Assembly: GCA_026990885.1 (NCBI GenBank)
Contig: JALXCO010000096.1
Location: 1-7,180, forward strand
Source: Desulfurococcales archaeon
Lineage (GTDB): Archaea > Thermoproteota > Thermoprotei_A > Sulfolobales > AG1
Reading direction: 5' to 3'
DNA length: 7,180 bases
Below the pieces are notes generated by a model, which saw nothing but the letters and a program-made list of their open reading frames with translations, did not search any database and was not told where the DNA came from. Shown piece by piece: positions 1-6,076 of the stretch (the first letter of the stretch is position 1; every line of letters starts with the position of its first letter). The position numbers and the translations under genes were made by a program.

Positions 1-97
1 TTCTTCGGGACCATTTGAGAGATTCGCTAGCCACTCTCATCTCCAAAAGGCTCTTGTCTGCTCCGTCCATAAAGTATGCTCCCCAACAGAGCTTCAT
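1..97 (-). CDS. 5' end of an unrecognised gene (partial, leaves the window)
   Basis: An ATG at 97-95 opens a frame that stays open to the left edge, giving 32 codons. It begins MKLCWGAYFMDGADKSLLEM and continues with a basic, Trp-containing stretch ending KWSRR. I do not recognise a family from so short a piece. The main support is the promoter: a TATA-like CTTTTAA lies about 25 nt upstream of this ATG, the spacing expected for a leaderless archaeal mRNA. There is no Shine-Dalgarno sequence in front of the ATG, which fits. The tryptophans and balanced composition look like coding DNA rather than a chance frame. The rest of the gene is needed to name it. Confidence 0.5.
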   Translation of the reverse strand, partial: MKLCWGAYFMDGADKSLLEMRVASESLKWSRR

Positions 98-493
98 GAC
101 CCGTGTTTAGTTAAAAGCTTAAAAGCTTTGGTGGGTGGGAAGGTAGCAGTGCAATTATGAAATGAATCAATATAGAGTATAGTTTAGGTGTTAATTAGTA
201 CTTGTAGAAAGATCTTTCAACGGATTAGACTATTAAAGCTTTTAGAGCGATAGATATCACATAGTTAATGATTTGCTGATGCATACTAATAGCCCTGCTT
301 TAAACCTAACCATATAGCCATCAATACAATAGCTACATAGACTTTTCAGGATTATCTTCTAAAGCCGAGCAACTACAGAATTATTAATTGATACTAATAA
401 TTTCATCCCAGCCGCTATAATATAGACTCGTTTATCTATAGCGTATCCATAGTTTTACCGTTTATAGATTTTATAGATTATCTAGAGTGTACT
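98..493. other. Intergenic stretch with no supported gene
   Basis: About 400 bp separate the left-edge gene from the acetyltransferase stop codon. Both strands are rich in stop codons and AT, and I see no tRNA, snoRNA-type C/D boxes or convincing small ORF. Apart from the promoter at 111-131 it holds a perfect 9-bp tandem duplication (TTTATAGAT at 461-469 and 470-478) shortly past the 3' end of the acetyltransferase gene. No oligo-T terminator is evident on the minus strand after 494. Confidence 0.5.
111..131 (-). promoter_or_regulatory. Promoter of the left-edge gene, built on a tandem repeat
   Basis: The octamer TTAAAAGC occurs twice head to tail (111-118 and 119-126). Read on the minus strand this gives two successive CTTTTAA TATA-like boxes. 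The distal one is preceded by CCAAAG, an acceptable BRE, and its centre near 122 lies about 25 nt before the ATG at 97, which predicts a leaderless transcript. The proximal copy is too close to serve that ATG. Confidence 0.45.
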
Positions 494-1135
494 TTATGAT
501 CCAAGTTGAGATTCTAACGCTTCAACAAAAACCTTCAGCAACTCATTCCCATTCTTTTCTCTTTTCAGGAACTCCTCTACTAAATATAGGAACCTCCTTT
601 CCAGAGATGTATAATCCTCTTTGGCCCATCTATATACCTCTAGTATGTTACCTAACAGAGGTATAGGTCTAGTCTCCTCATCACCTTCAACAAGATTCCT
701 TGCGAGCTCAATAGTGTTTAGTATGCGGTAACCTATATGTAGCCAGAATCCCACGGCTCTTCTATCTTGAGGAAGAACCATTACATAGGCATAGGGATTA
801 CGCTCTCTCACGTAGTTTTCAGCAACCCTCACAAGTCTCTTCCCAATACCCAAGCCGCGGTACTCGGATTTAACATAGAGCTCCTCAAACCAATAGCATC
901 CTTCACGCTCAGAGATCCTAATAAAGCCTACGACCCCGCTACCCTTAATTTCAGCCACAAACACCTTGTCCCGAGAAAGGCTTCTCTCCACCTCGCTACG
1001 ATAGCCATCTCTATTAAGTAGCTTTAATCCTTGGCGGGTGCGTAGCTCGTTATAGAATTCTATATAGAGATCTAAAAGCTCCTCTAGATCACCCTTATTA
1101 GCTTCCCTAACTACTATACTTCCCTCTGACGTCAT
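494..1135 (-). CDS. GNAT-family N-acetyltransferase with C-terminal extension
   Basis: This is a predicted acetyl-CoA-dependent N-acetyltransferase of the GNAT fold; the acceptor substrate is unknown. I chose the ATG at 1135 (213 aa). It follows GAGGTG at 5 nt, whereas the upstream in-frame TTG at 1153 has no such site and would put that motif inside the gene. In this numbering, residues about 8-30 form the first strand and helix. Residues about 57-75 form the central strands (VFVAEIKGSGVVGFIRI). The acetyl-CoA-binding motif A is EYRGLGIGKRLV near 92-103 and fits the R/Q-x-x-G-x-G/A rule. The VGFWLHIGYRIL segment near 128-139 is the usual motif B region. About 65 residues after the core (VEGDEETRPIPLLG onward) are charged and helical and are not part of a minimal GNAT domain. 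The gene stands alone with its own promoter. Function as a GNAT is confident; substrate is not. Confidence 0.88.
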   Translation of the reverse strand: MTSEGSIVVREANKGDLEELLDLYIEFYNELRTRQGLKLLNRDGYRSEVERSLSRDKVFVAEIKGSGVVGFIRISEREGCYWFEELYVKSEYRGLGIGKRLVRVAENYVRERNPYAYVMVLPQDRRAVGFWLHIGYRILNTIELARNLVEGDEETRPIPLLGNILEVYRWAKEDYTSLERRFLYLVEEFLKREKNGNELLKVFVEALESQLGS

Positions 1136-1140
1136 ATTAC

Positions 1141-1146
1141 CACCTC
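1141..1146 (-). promoter_or_regulatory. Ribosome-binding site of the acetyltransferase
   Basis: GAGGTG on the minus strand, 5 nt before the ATG at 1135. It fixes that ATG as the start in preference to the in-frame TTG at 1153. Confidence 0.75.
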
Positions 1147-1183
1147 TAATCAAATACCGATATCGAAGTAGCAGTATTTATTA

Positions 1184-1198
1184 CTTATATAAGTTTTT
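1184..1198 (-). promoter_or_regulatory. Strong archaeal promoter of the acetyltransferase
   Basis: On the minus strand AAAAACTTATATAAG gives an A-rich BRE followed by a near-consensus TATA box; the decamer CTTATATAAG is itself palindromic. With initiation about 26 nt downstream, the transcript would begin near 1162 and carry a leader of roughly 27 nt that includes the GAGGTG site. Confidence 0.75.
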
Positions 1199-1320
1199 CC
1201 GTCCTAATAGGTAGACACATAATTGTTTTTGGATCATCACATCAGATCTATACCATGTGTTGAATAGTTTATTATCGTTAATATATCATATAGCTGACCT
1301 AGCTTTAATTTTCCACCATT

Positions 1321-1680
1321 TTATTTAATGGGCCTTCTTCTAATACTGGTTTCAGTAACTACCGTTATATAGCCGTATAGCCTTTCACCTAACCGTAAAG
1401 CGCGTAGGATAGCCTCTAGCCTGTGTGGTATTATAGGTGTTCTTAATCTTAGGAGCAGTACTCCTGGAGGATTATATGCCTGTGCTAGGTAACCGAAATC
1501 TTTATCCATAGTTATTATTATTTTGCCGTTATTTGTTGCTATTCTAAGAACTTCTTCATCTGAAGCGCCGCGTAGCTCTTCAATAATTGCCTGTACGCTG
1601 TATCCCCTTATTTTTAGCTCTTCATAGACTCTCAAGCCAATATTTTCGTCGAGAAGTAGCTTAATCCTTTGCCTCGACAA
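1321..1680 (-). CDS. DUF5615-type PIN-like protein, candidate toxin
   Basis: A 119-aa protein of the DUF5615/COG4634 type, a PIN-like nuclease fold usually found beside DUF433 proteins and proposed as the toxin of that pair. Visible signature residues are the N-terminal LLLDENIG (D11, E12), an acidic helix start ASDEEVL (D41-E43), the IIITMDKDFG block (D59, D61) and the C-terminal basic IRRRPIK. Length is normal for the family. The start is TTG at 1680: a TGA stop lies directly in front of it in the same frame, and GAGGAG sits 7 nt upstream inside the antitoxin gene. The first 20 bp overlap the antitoxin's end, so translation is probably coupled. RNase activity is inferred from the family; no substrate can be read from the sequence. 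Confidence 0.85.
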   Translation of the reverse strand: MSRQRIKLLLDENIGLRVYEELKIRGYSVQAIIEELRGASDEEVLRIATNNGKIIITMDKDFGYLAQAYNPPGVLLLRLRTPIIPHRLEAILRALRLGERLYGYITVVTETSIRRRPIK

Positions 1681-1897
1681 TCATTATCTCCTCACGTCCC
1701 AGGATCTTGGCGGCATATAATAATGCTGCTCGCACATCTTCAAGACTTATTTTGTAATCCTTAGCAATTTCTTTCGGAGTCATGCCGGAAGCGAGAAGCT
1801 CCAGTATTAGATCAACAGAGATCCTGGTTCCACGTATTACAGGCTTACCACCCATAACCTTGGGATCAATAATAATACGCTTCAACAACTCTTCCAC
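1661..1897 (-). CDS. DUF433 protein, candidate antitoxin
   Basis: A 78-aa protein of the DUF433/COG2442 family, small winged/HTH-type proteins that pair with DUF5615 toxins. The family hallmark GGKPVIRGTRISVD spans residues about 16-29, followed by the helix-turn-helix region SGMTPKEIAKDYKISLEDV (about 37-55). I chose the GTG at 1897. It lies 6 nt after GAGGTG, whereas the upstream in-frame GTG at 1906 is part of that ribosome-binding site itself. The protein probably neutralises the overlapping downstream protein and may repress its own promoter, as is usual for such pairs; that is inference. I see only a poor TATA candidate upstream, a GTTATCTTA near 1941-1949. Confidence 0.85.
   Translation of the reverse strand: MEELLKRIIIDPKVMGGKPVIRGTRISVDLILELLASGMTPKEIAKDYKISLEDVRAALLYAAKILGREEIMIVEAKD
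1688..1693 (-). promoter_or_regulatory. Internal ribosome-binding site for the DUF5615 gene
   Basis: GAGGAG lies within the 3' end of the DUF433 gene, 7 nt before the TTG at 1680. It supports a TTG start and independent re-initiation on the shared mRNA. Confidence 0.6.
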
Positions 1898-1903
1898 ATA
1901 TAT

Positions 1904-1909
1904 CACCTC
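1904..1909 (-). promoter_or_regulatory. Ribosome-binding site of the DUF433 gene
   Basis: GAGGTG, 6 nt before the GTG at 1897. Its own last three bases are the in-frame GTG at 1906, which is why that earlier codon is an unlikely start. Confidence 0.65.
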
Positions 1910-2371
1910 TAAATCGCCTTTATCTTCTAATCTCTAATCTAAGATAACATTATCCATTAATCAACATTGCTAAGTCGTTATTTACTACACCGACTATCCC
2001 TTGTCTCTTAGAGAAAGCGATTTTTCATATAGGCTAGATAACTTGGAAAATGTTGAAGGATCTGAGTTATCTTCTATAGGTTGTTTAGCTTAGATCTACT
2101 TGTTTACGGAAATTATTCTTTCTGAAGTTAAAGCATCAGAAATTTCGCTGGTAATAAATATCAAGCCAGAACACGTTTTCAGAAAAATATAGTATTTTAA
2201 TGATGCAAACATAGTTTAGATAAATATAGCAAGAGAAAAGCTTATCCACGATAAAGCAACAGAGATACCTCCTTTACTAGTTACCAGTCGTAGATAGATT
2301 AATGTATACTAGATTAAGTATAGGGTTTTATGTGAGGTTTAGTTGTATTGATCTATGTTTTGTGTTTAATT
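1910..2371. other. Long AT-rich intergenic stretch, no supported gene
   Basis: About 460 bp between the permease stop and the DUF433 leader. Stop codons are frequent in all frames. The longest open stretch I notice runs on the plus strand from about 2093 to the TAG near 2190 and is about 30 codons. It contains SEVKASEISLVINIKPEHVF but no start codon, ribosome-binding site or recognisable family. It could be debris of a lost gene or chance. No RNA gene, terminator or clear inverted repeat was found. Confidence 0.45.
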
Positions 2372-3568
2372 CTAATAGGGTGTTTCTGCGAATTTTGTTA
2401 GTACGTTTTTATATATTAGTGCTCCTATCATGTATATTGTTAATCCTATTATTATAGCTGGCATTGCGTGGCTAACCGCCTCGGTTATTGTGTAGTTAAA
2501 TACGATCATGTTTCTTATCGAGTCTATAATCCTAGACAGCGGGAACCATTCAGCCACAATCTGCAGCTGTTCAGGTAGTATGAATTTCGGTACTGCGAAT
2601 CCCCCTATAAACATTATCGGGAAAGCTACCATGTTGCCCAGGGCAGTTGCACCCTCAGAGGTCTTGGCCAGTATCGACAGTATAAGGCCTATACCTATCA
2701 TTGAGACCGCCCCAAAACCTATTAGTATGAAGCTCACAGCCGTTTTAGATGGATCCAGCTTTGAGTAGTCAGCACCCATAGCTAGACCCGCCAGCAGAAC
2801 CACTATAGCTGATATGGCAACAAGCACTATTGTTGCTAGCGTGTCCGACACAAACATAACCCACCCCCTTACTGGGCTTGAGAGTATTACTGGAAAGACC
2901 CCTTCCTTGCGCCTCTCAACAATCATGCTTATACTTGAGAATATACCTATATACAGGGCTTGTATACCAACTATACCCACCACATAGTAGGCCCTTATCC
3001 CCCCAGTGGTGGCTAGAGCTTCGGGCTGTAGTACTTTGTTACCCACTATAATTGGATCCGCCAAAAACTTTATCCTCTCTAAGAAGTTTGCGGGGATGAA
3101 CTGGGAAGCCATACTCATCCCTATAGCTGAGATATTCCTCGATATACCCGATAGTATACCCTCCAGATTAGCCTTCGCCACCTCTGAATCCTGCACACCT
3201 GCTAGGTAGTACACCTCCACCCTAGCCTGGATCCCCGAGCTAAGATTCCTACTCACACCCTGGGGTATATATAGCCCAACTTCCACACTCCCGTTAGATA
3301 CAAGCTCACCCAATCCATGATCAACGAATCTAACGTTAAAGACCCCAGTTGCGTTAAGTATACTGTGCACCGTCTCATTAAACCAGCCTGAATCATGGCT
3401 CTCGATCGCTATATCGAACGTTATATCCGAGCTCCCTCTCCCAAATATCCCTATCATGAGCCCCGTAACTATGATTGGGAATATTATGGTCCAGAACAAT
3501 AGATCCCTAGCCTTAACCATGCTCTTAGCGGCAGCATACACCTCACTCAATATCTGGGATAATATCAC
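2372..3568 (-). CDS. ABC-2 type exporter permease with large extracytoplasmic domain
   Basis: A 398-aa membrane subunit of an ABC-2 exporter, resembling the ABC2_membrane_3 layout. Helix TM1 lies at about residues 24-42 (FWTIIFPIIVTGLMIGIFG). A hydrophilic external domain of about 150 residues follows (43-192). Five more hydrophobic segments lie near 193-215, 237-263, 277-300, 310-328 and 368-387. The external domain carries five N-X-S/T sequons (NET, NAT, NGS, NLS, NIS), possible sites of archaeal N-glycosylation. I chose the GTG at 3568: it begins 7 nt after the ATPase stop, and the GGGGTGAGGAGG just before it can bind the ribosome. The frame extends upstream to 3688, but those 40 residues overlap the ATPase and do not look like a membrane-protein start. 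It should act with the upstream ATPase; the exported substrate is unknown. Confidence 0.88.
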   Translation of the reverse strand: MILSQILSEVYAAAKSMVKARDLLFWTIIFPIIVTGLMIGIFGRGSSDITFDIAIESHDSGWFNETVHSILNATGVFNVRFVDHGLGELVSNGSVEVGLYIPQGVSRNLSSGIQARVEVYYLAGVQDSEVAKANLEGILSGISRNISAIGMSMASQFIPANFLERIKFLADPIIVGNKVLQPEALATTGGIRAYYVVGIVGIQALYIGIFSSISMIVERRKEGVFPVILSSPVRGWVMFVSDTLATIVLVAISAIVVLLAGLAMGADYSKLDPSKTAVSFILIGFGAVSMIGIGLILSILAKTSEGATALGNMVAFPIMFIGGFAVPKFILPEQLQIVAEWFPLSRIIDSIRNMIVFNYTITEAVSHAMPAIIIGLTIYMIGALIYKNVLTKFAETPY

Positions 3569-3575
3569 TTCCTCC

Positions 3576-4523
3576 TCACCCCTCCTCCAGCCTCCTGCCG
3601 GTAACGGTGAAAAACACCTCTTCCAACCCCGGCTTCCGAGTTTCGATCCTCTCAACAACCACCCCATGTAGGCTGTAGGCGTCAACAATCCTCCTTATGC
3701 CATTCCTAGGATCGTCTACAGGATACATATATACACCTCTAGCCACAATCTCAGGCTCCACACCATCAACCGGAAGAGGCTCCGCATCACCCCTCACATA
3801 GACTATTATCCTGGGCTTAGGTGCATACCTCTCTATCAGCTCGCTAGGTCTACCTTCAGCAACTATCACACCATCATTAAAGATATATACATAGTCAGAA
3901 TGCAGCTCAGCCTCAACAGACATATGGGCCGAAAACACTATGGTGAGGTCCTTCAACGAGACCTCTATAAGGTGCCATAACTCCTCCCTAGCCCTCGGAT
4001 CCAGCCCCGAGGTGGGCTCATCCAGTATTAAAACATCGGGGTCCCCCATCAACGCGGCGGCAAGGCTCAGCCTCTTCCTCATCCCACCGCTATAGGATGC
4101 TACACTCCTATTGATATACCCTGACAGCCCTAGCTCCTCAGATAGACTCCTAGCCCTTCTCCTAGACTCACCTAAACCCAAGCCTCGGAGTAGCCCATAC
4201 CATATCAAGTTCTCCATTCCGCTAAGCTTCTCCCTAAACGGCATCTTCTGGAGAGCATAGCCTATATGCCTCCTAGCCTTAATCCACTCTCTGCCCCACA
4301 GATCATATCCACACACCCTAACAACCCCTCTACTCGGCTTAAGTGCTCCAGCCAGCATTGAAAGAGTAGTTGTCTTACCACTACCATTAGGCCCCATAAG
4401 GGAAACCCTCCCCCGACCAGCCTTTAGACTAACCCCCTTAACAGCCACTACTCCCCCCGGATACTCCTTATATAAATCGCTGGCCTCAAGAACACAAGCC
4501 ATAGCAGTGTACCACCCAGCCAT
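3576..4523 (-). CDS. ABC-2 type exporter ATP-binding protein
   Basis: The cytoplasmic ATPase that powers the permease directly downstream. Counting from the ATG at 4523 (315 aa), all nucleotide-binding motifs are intact: Walker A GPNGSGKTT (44-52), Q-loop Q92, signature YSGGMRKR (144-151, an accepted variant of LSGGQ), Walker B VLILDEP (164-170), D-loop SGLD (172-175) and switch histidine H200. About 85 residues follow the core and end GLEEVFFTVTGR, as in CcmA/COG1131-type ATPases. The start is uncertain. The ATG at 4502 (MACVLEASDLY) aligns better with the family and has GGGTGGT upstream; the ATG at 4523 has no ribosome-binding site. The stop is 7 nt before the permease start, so the two genes form an operon. 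The substrate cannot be deduced. Confidence 0.93.
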   Translation of the reverse strand: MAGWYTAMACVLEASDLYKEYPGGVVAVKGVSLKAGRGRVSLMGPNGSGKTTTLSMLAGALKPSRGVVRVCGYDLWGREWIKARRHIGYALQKMPFREKLSGMENLIWYGLLRGLGLGESRRRARSLSEELGLSGYINRSVASYSGGMRKRLSLAAALMGDPDVLILDEPTSGLDPRAREELWHLIEVSLKDLTIVFSAHMSVEAELHSDYVYIFNDGVIVAEGRPSELIERYAPKPRIIVYVRGDAEPLPVDGVEPEIVARGVYMYPVDDPRNGIRRIVDAYSLHGVVVERIETRKPGLEEVFFTVTGRRLEEG

Positions 4524-4561
4524 ATTCCATCGATGTTTCCTATCCCACAGTACTTTTAGTT

Positions 4562-4572
4562 ATTTTTAAATA
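4562..4572 (-). promoter_or_regulatory. Candidate promoter of the ABC exporter operon
   Basis: On the minus strand an AT-rich box, ATATTTAAAAA, preceded by TCAAA, lies about 43 nt before the ATG at 4523. Initiation about 26 nt downstream would give a leader of about 17 nt to that ATG, or about 38 nt to the ATG at 4502, which has the better ribosome-binding site. Confidence 0.45.
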
Positions 4573-4672
4573 TTTTGATACAGCAACCACAACCATCACA
4601 TTAATATCCAGGAATCGTCTCATTCCCTGAAGGAGATCTAGATATATACCTACTATTGCGGTGTAAGTTCGG

Positions 4673-4688
4673 TTTATATTTATAAATC
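4673..4688 (+). promoter_or_regulatory. Strong TATA element on the plus strand, no full gene behind it
   Basis: TTTATATTTATAAATC holds two overlapping TATA boxes. The second, TTTATAAA at 4679-4686, is centred about 28 nt upstream of the ATG at 4711, the spacing of a leaderless archaeal start. The ORF that follows stops after ten codons. The element is partly symmetrical, so it could in principle act leftward too, but it would then be about 130 nt from the exporter start. Confidence 0.4.
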
Positions 4689-4710
4689 TAATTATAATCG
4701 TGTCTATAGT

Positions 4711-4743
4711 ATGGACAAATGTGACTTGTGCTATCAAGGTTAG
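4711..4743 (+). other. Ten-codon ORF behind a promoter, possible gene remnant or leader peptide
   Basis: The peptide is MDKCDLCYQG, followed by TAG. The Cys-x-x-Cys is what the N-terminus of a small zinc-binding protein would show. Reading on past the TAG gives about 8 codons, another TAG, then about 16 more codons, so this may be the head of a decayed gene. Support is the promoter spacing alone; a chance ORF is possible. Confidence 0.2.
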
Positions 4744-4850
4744 GAGGAATTCCTAGAGGTAGGTCTGTAGATTTTGTTGGTTATCAAAATAGTTCAAAGG
4801 CTAAATTCTAAATTTAAATAAGTTTAGATTGAACTGTTGTCTGATTTAAT

Positions 4851-5285
4851 TTACCAAAGAACGCTAATTCCTAGTTTTCTCGCTACATAGGATAGATCAG
4901 AGTCTCCAGTTATAATGGGTATTTTCCCTCTCTTGGCTAGGGCTATTGTTGTGGCATCTGATACCGAAAGCCTCCTTCTACTAAGGACAGGATCTCCTGA
5001 AGACAGCAATAGTTTATCGCCTAAGGTCTTCACCTTTGACGCCTCTACAGCAAGAGCTTCATCCAGGATCTTAATGGTGAAATACGTATTTATAAACTCT
5101 AGTAATTCTTCTTCACCTCTAAATGGCAACCTACCCTTTCTCCAGTGATATGATAGTTCGTAAACTATAAGGTAGTGTAGTATTCCTTCAATGCTTCCCA
5201 GCCTTACCTTCTCCAGAAAATCTATCGCTTTAGACGATGCTTGGCCAGTTAGGTCAGCTATAATGGCATAGGTATCAACTATCAA
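4851..5285 (-). CDS. vapC: VapC-type PIN-domain ribonuclease toxin
   Basis: A PIN-domain protein, predicted to be a Mg2+-dependent ribonuclease toxin held inactive by the AbrB-type protein encoded just upstream. I chose the TTG at 5285 (144 aa), which overlaps the antitoxin TGA as TTGA and gives the canonical start MIVDTYAI. An earlier in-frame TTG at 5306 would add seven residues and remains possible. The acidic active-site set is complete: D4 (IVDTYAI), E43 (IVYELSYHW), D110 (LSVSDATTIALA), and D128/D130 (ITGDSDLSYVA). Length is normal for archaeal VapC. The ribosome-binding match for the 5285 start is weak (GGAG, 11 nt away), so translational coupling to the antitoxin is likely. The RNA target cannot be predicted. 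Confidence 0.88.
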   Translation of the reverse strand: MIVDTYAIIADLTGQASSKAIDFLEKVRLGSIEGILHYLIVYELSYHWRKGRLPFRGEEELLEFINTYFTIKILDEALAVEASKVKTLGDKLLLSSGDPVLSRRRLSVSDATTIALAKRGKIPIITGDSDLSYVARKLGISVLW

Positions 5286-5539
5286 GGCTTCAATTTCTCC
5301 ATCCAATGCTCTTCATCCTCATCCAGCTCCCTCTCAGCCTCATCTATATCTACCTTAAGCCTCCTACCACGCATTCTAAGCTCACTCCATAAATCCCTAG
5401 TCTTCAGAACTATTCTATCACCCTCAACATTTAGCTCAAGAAACATACCCTCCACTATTCCAAGCTTCTCCCGAATATCCTTAGGAATCACAATAACACC
5501 ACGCCTACCAACCCGAACCCTAGATCGAAGTATAGCCAA
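5282..5539 (-). CDS. vapB: VapB-type antitoxin, AbrB/SpoVT swapped-hairpin family
   Basis: An 85-aa antitoxin. Residues about 6-50 form the AbrB-like DNA-binding domain, with the family pattern VRVGRRGVIVIPKDIREKLG followed by EGMFLELNVEGDRIVLK. Residues about 51-85 are highly charged (WSELRMRGRRLKVDIDEAER, then a run of Asp and Glu) and would be the part that wraps the toxin. It starts at TTG 5539, with GGTGGT (5546-5551) 6 nt upstream. It should bind the VapC encoded immediately downstream and repress its own promoter at about 5560-5590. The stop overlaps the VapC start by 4 nt. Confidence 0.88.
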   Translation of the reverse strand: MAILRSRVRVGRRGVIVIPKDIREKLGIVEGMFLELNVEGDRIVLKTRDLWSELRMRGRRLKVDIDEAERELDEDEEHWMEKLKP

Positions 5540-5580
5540 TGAAAAACCACCATCTTCAGAAAATAATTATAGTTCGACGG

Positions 5581-5589
5581 ATTAAAAAG
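5581..5589 (-). promoter_or_regulatory. Candidate promoter of the AbrB-type vapBC
   Basis: CTTTTTAAT on the minus strand is centred about 46 nt before the TTG at 5539. Initiation near 5559 would give a 20-nt leader with the GGTGGT site. An 8-bp palindrome ATAATTAT (5563-5570) lies between the box and the start and could be the repressor site. Confidence 0.4.
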
Positions 5590-5627
5590 TCTATCAGAAC
5601 AGCATACACCAGCAAAAGCCCAAGTTA

Positions 5628-5660
5628 ATGACATGTGTCATCGGCTTAAGGTACCCTTAA
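5628..5660. repeat. Two adjacent perfect inverted repeats
   Basis: ATGACA-TG-TGTCAT (5628-5641) is followed four bases later by TTAAGG-TAC-CCTTAA (5646-5660). Both have six-base arms without mismatch and very short centres. They lie between the minus-strand vapBC promoter and the plus-strand DUF104 remnant. They could be operator-like sites or ends of a lost mobile element; nothing here decides. Confidence 0.5.
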
Positions 5661-5737
5661 TCCCGTAAGGAATCACTACCCAGGATTATTAGTAGCGGAA
5701 CAGAATAAATCACGTCACGGGCAAGTAATGGTGTAAT

Positions 5738-6076
5738 ATGAAACACCTAAGACTAGTAAAAGTATATTGGGCCAAGTATTATATAATATTTTCAGGTGTC
5801 TGGATAATTGTTCAGGTAATCAAGATTAGATATGAGAGGGGAGTGTTTAGGCCTATTGATTATGTCAAGTTTAGAGAGGGGGAGGAGCTAGAGGTGGTGA
5901 TTATTCGAAAGAGCTTTAGAGGGTTTCAGAAGGAGGGGTTCGCCTCTTTATATGTTTTTACTATGTATGTATATAGATGGTCATTGGCTCATTTCTTGTT
6001 CTCCCCCTTCCTCTGGCTTCATCGTTCACTGGGGGATCGTTCCTCCCTCACCCTAGGAGGGGAGACATCTCCTTAG
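5738..6076 (+). pseudogene. Decayed DUF104 (AF2212-like) antitoxin running into a TnpB remnant
   Basis: The open frame encodes 112 aa, but only residues about 24-65 (5807 to about 5935) look like a gene: IKIRYERGVFRPIDYVKF followed by REGEELEVVIIRKSFRGF. This is the hallmark of DUF104 antitoxins, which normally are about 60-70 aa, start a few residues before IKIRYE, and precede a PIN toxin. Two things suggest decay. The expected start position is ATT (5807), although a TATA element (5777-5790) and AGGTG (5794-5798) are placed to serve it; the ATG at 5738 adds 23 residues unrelated to the family. From about 5945-5980 onward the frame reads antisense through the 3' end of a TnpB gene, giving a Phe/Trp/Ser-rich tail. 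No toxin follows. A functional antitoxin starting at ATT cannot be excluded. Confidence 0.6.
5777..5790 (+). promoter_or_regulatory. TATA element of the DUF104 remnant
   Basis: TATTATATAATATT, centred about 25 nt before the ATT at 5807. That is the spacing of a leaderless start. It lies inside the longer open frame beginning at 5738, which argues that the extra N-terminus is not genuine. Confidence 0.45.

Larger units (their letters stand above)
4573..4850. other. Intergenic stretch between exporter operon and VapC
   Basis: Most of the 327 bp between the ATPase start and the VapC stop. A minus-strand frame of about 65 codons across 4540-4737 is AT-rich, starts with TTG and has no family signature, so I do not call it. 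The only structured part is on the plus strand: the TATA element at 4673-4688, the ten-codon ORF at 4711-4743, and a perfect palindrome AGGAATTCCT just after it. No RNA gene was recognised. Confidence 0.45.

Noticed and set aside
767..1021. Plus-strand ORF inside the acetyltransferase gene
   Set aside because: It is the antisense shadow of a clear GNAT gene and has no signature of its own.
494..1135. GNAT as the toxin of a DUF1778/GNAT-type TA system
   Set aside because: No RHH antitoxin gene adjoins it, it has its own strong promoter, and it is longer than typical GNAT toxins.
2508..3671. Plus-strand ORFs opposite the exporter permease
   Set aside because: All lie antisense to the permease, which has coherent membrane topology; none has a ribosome-binding site or a recognisable domain.
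3569..3688. N-terminal extension of the permease up to 3688
   Set aside because: It overlaps the end of the ATPase gene in another frame. The 40 extra residues do not fit the family, and a GTG start with GGGGTGAGGAGG lies right after the ATPase stop.
4540..4737. Minus-strand ORF of 65 codons upstream of the ABC ATPase
   Set aside because: TTG start without a ribosome-binding site, AT-driven Ile/Val/Thr composition, no domain, and it overlaps the promoter region of the exporter operon.
5651..5680. A stretch like an archaeal CRISPR repeat (TTAATCCCGTAAGGAATC)
   Set aside because: It resembles the TTAATCCC...GGAAT style of some crenarchaeal repeats, but there is only one copy, no second copy at spacer distance, and no cas gene.
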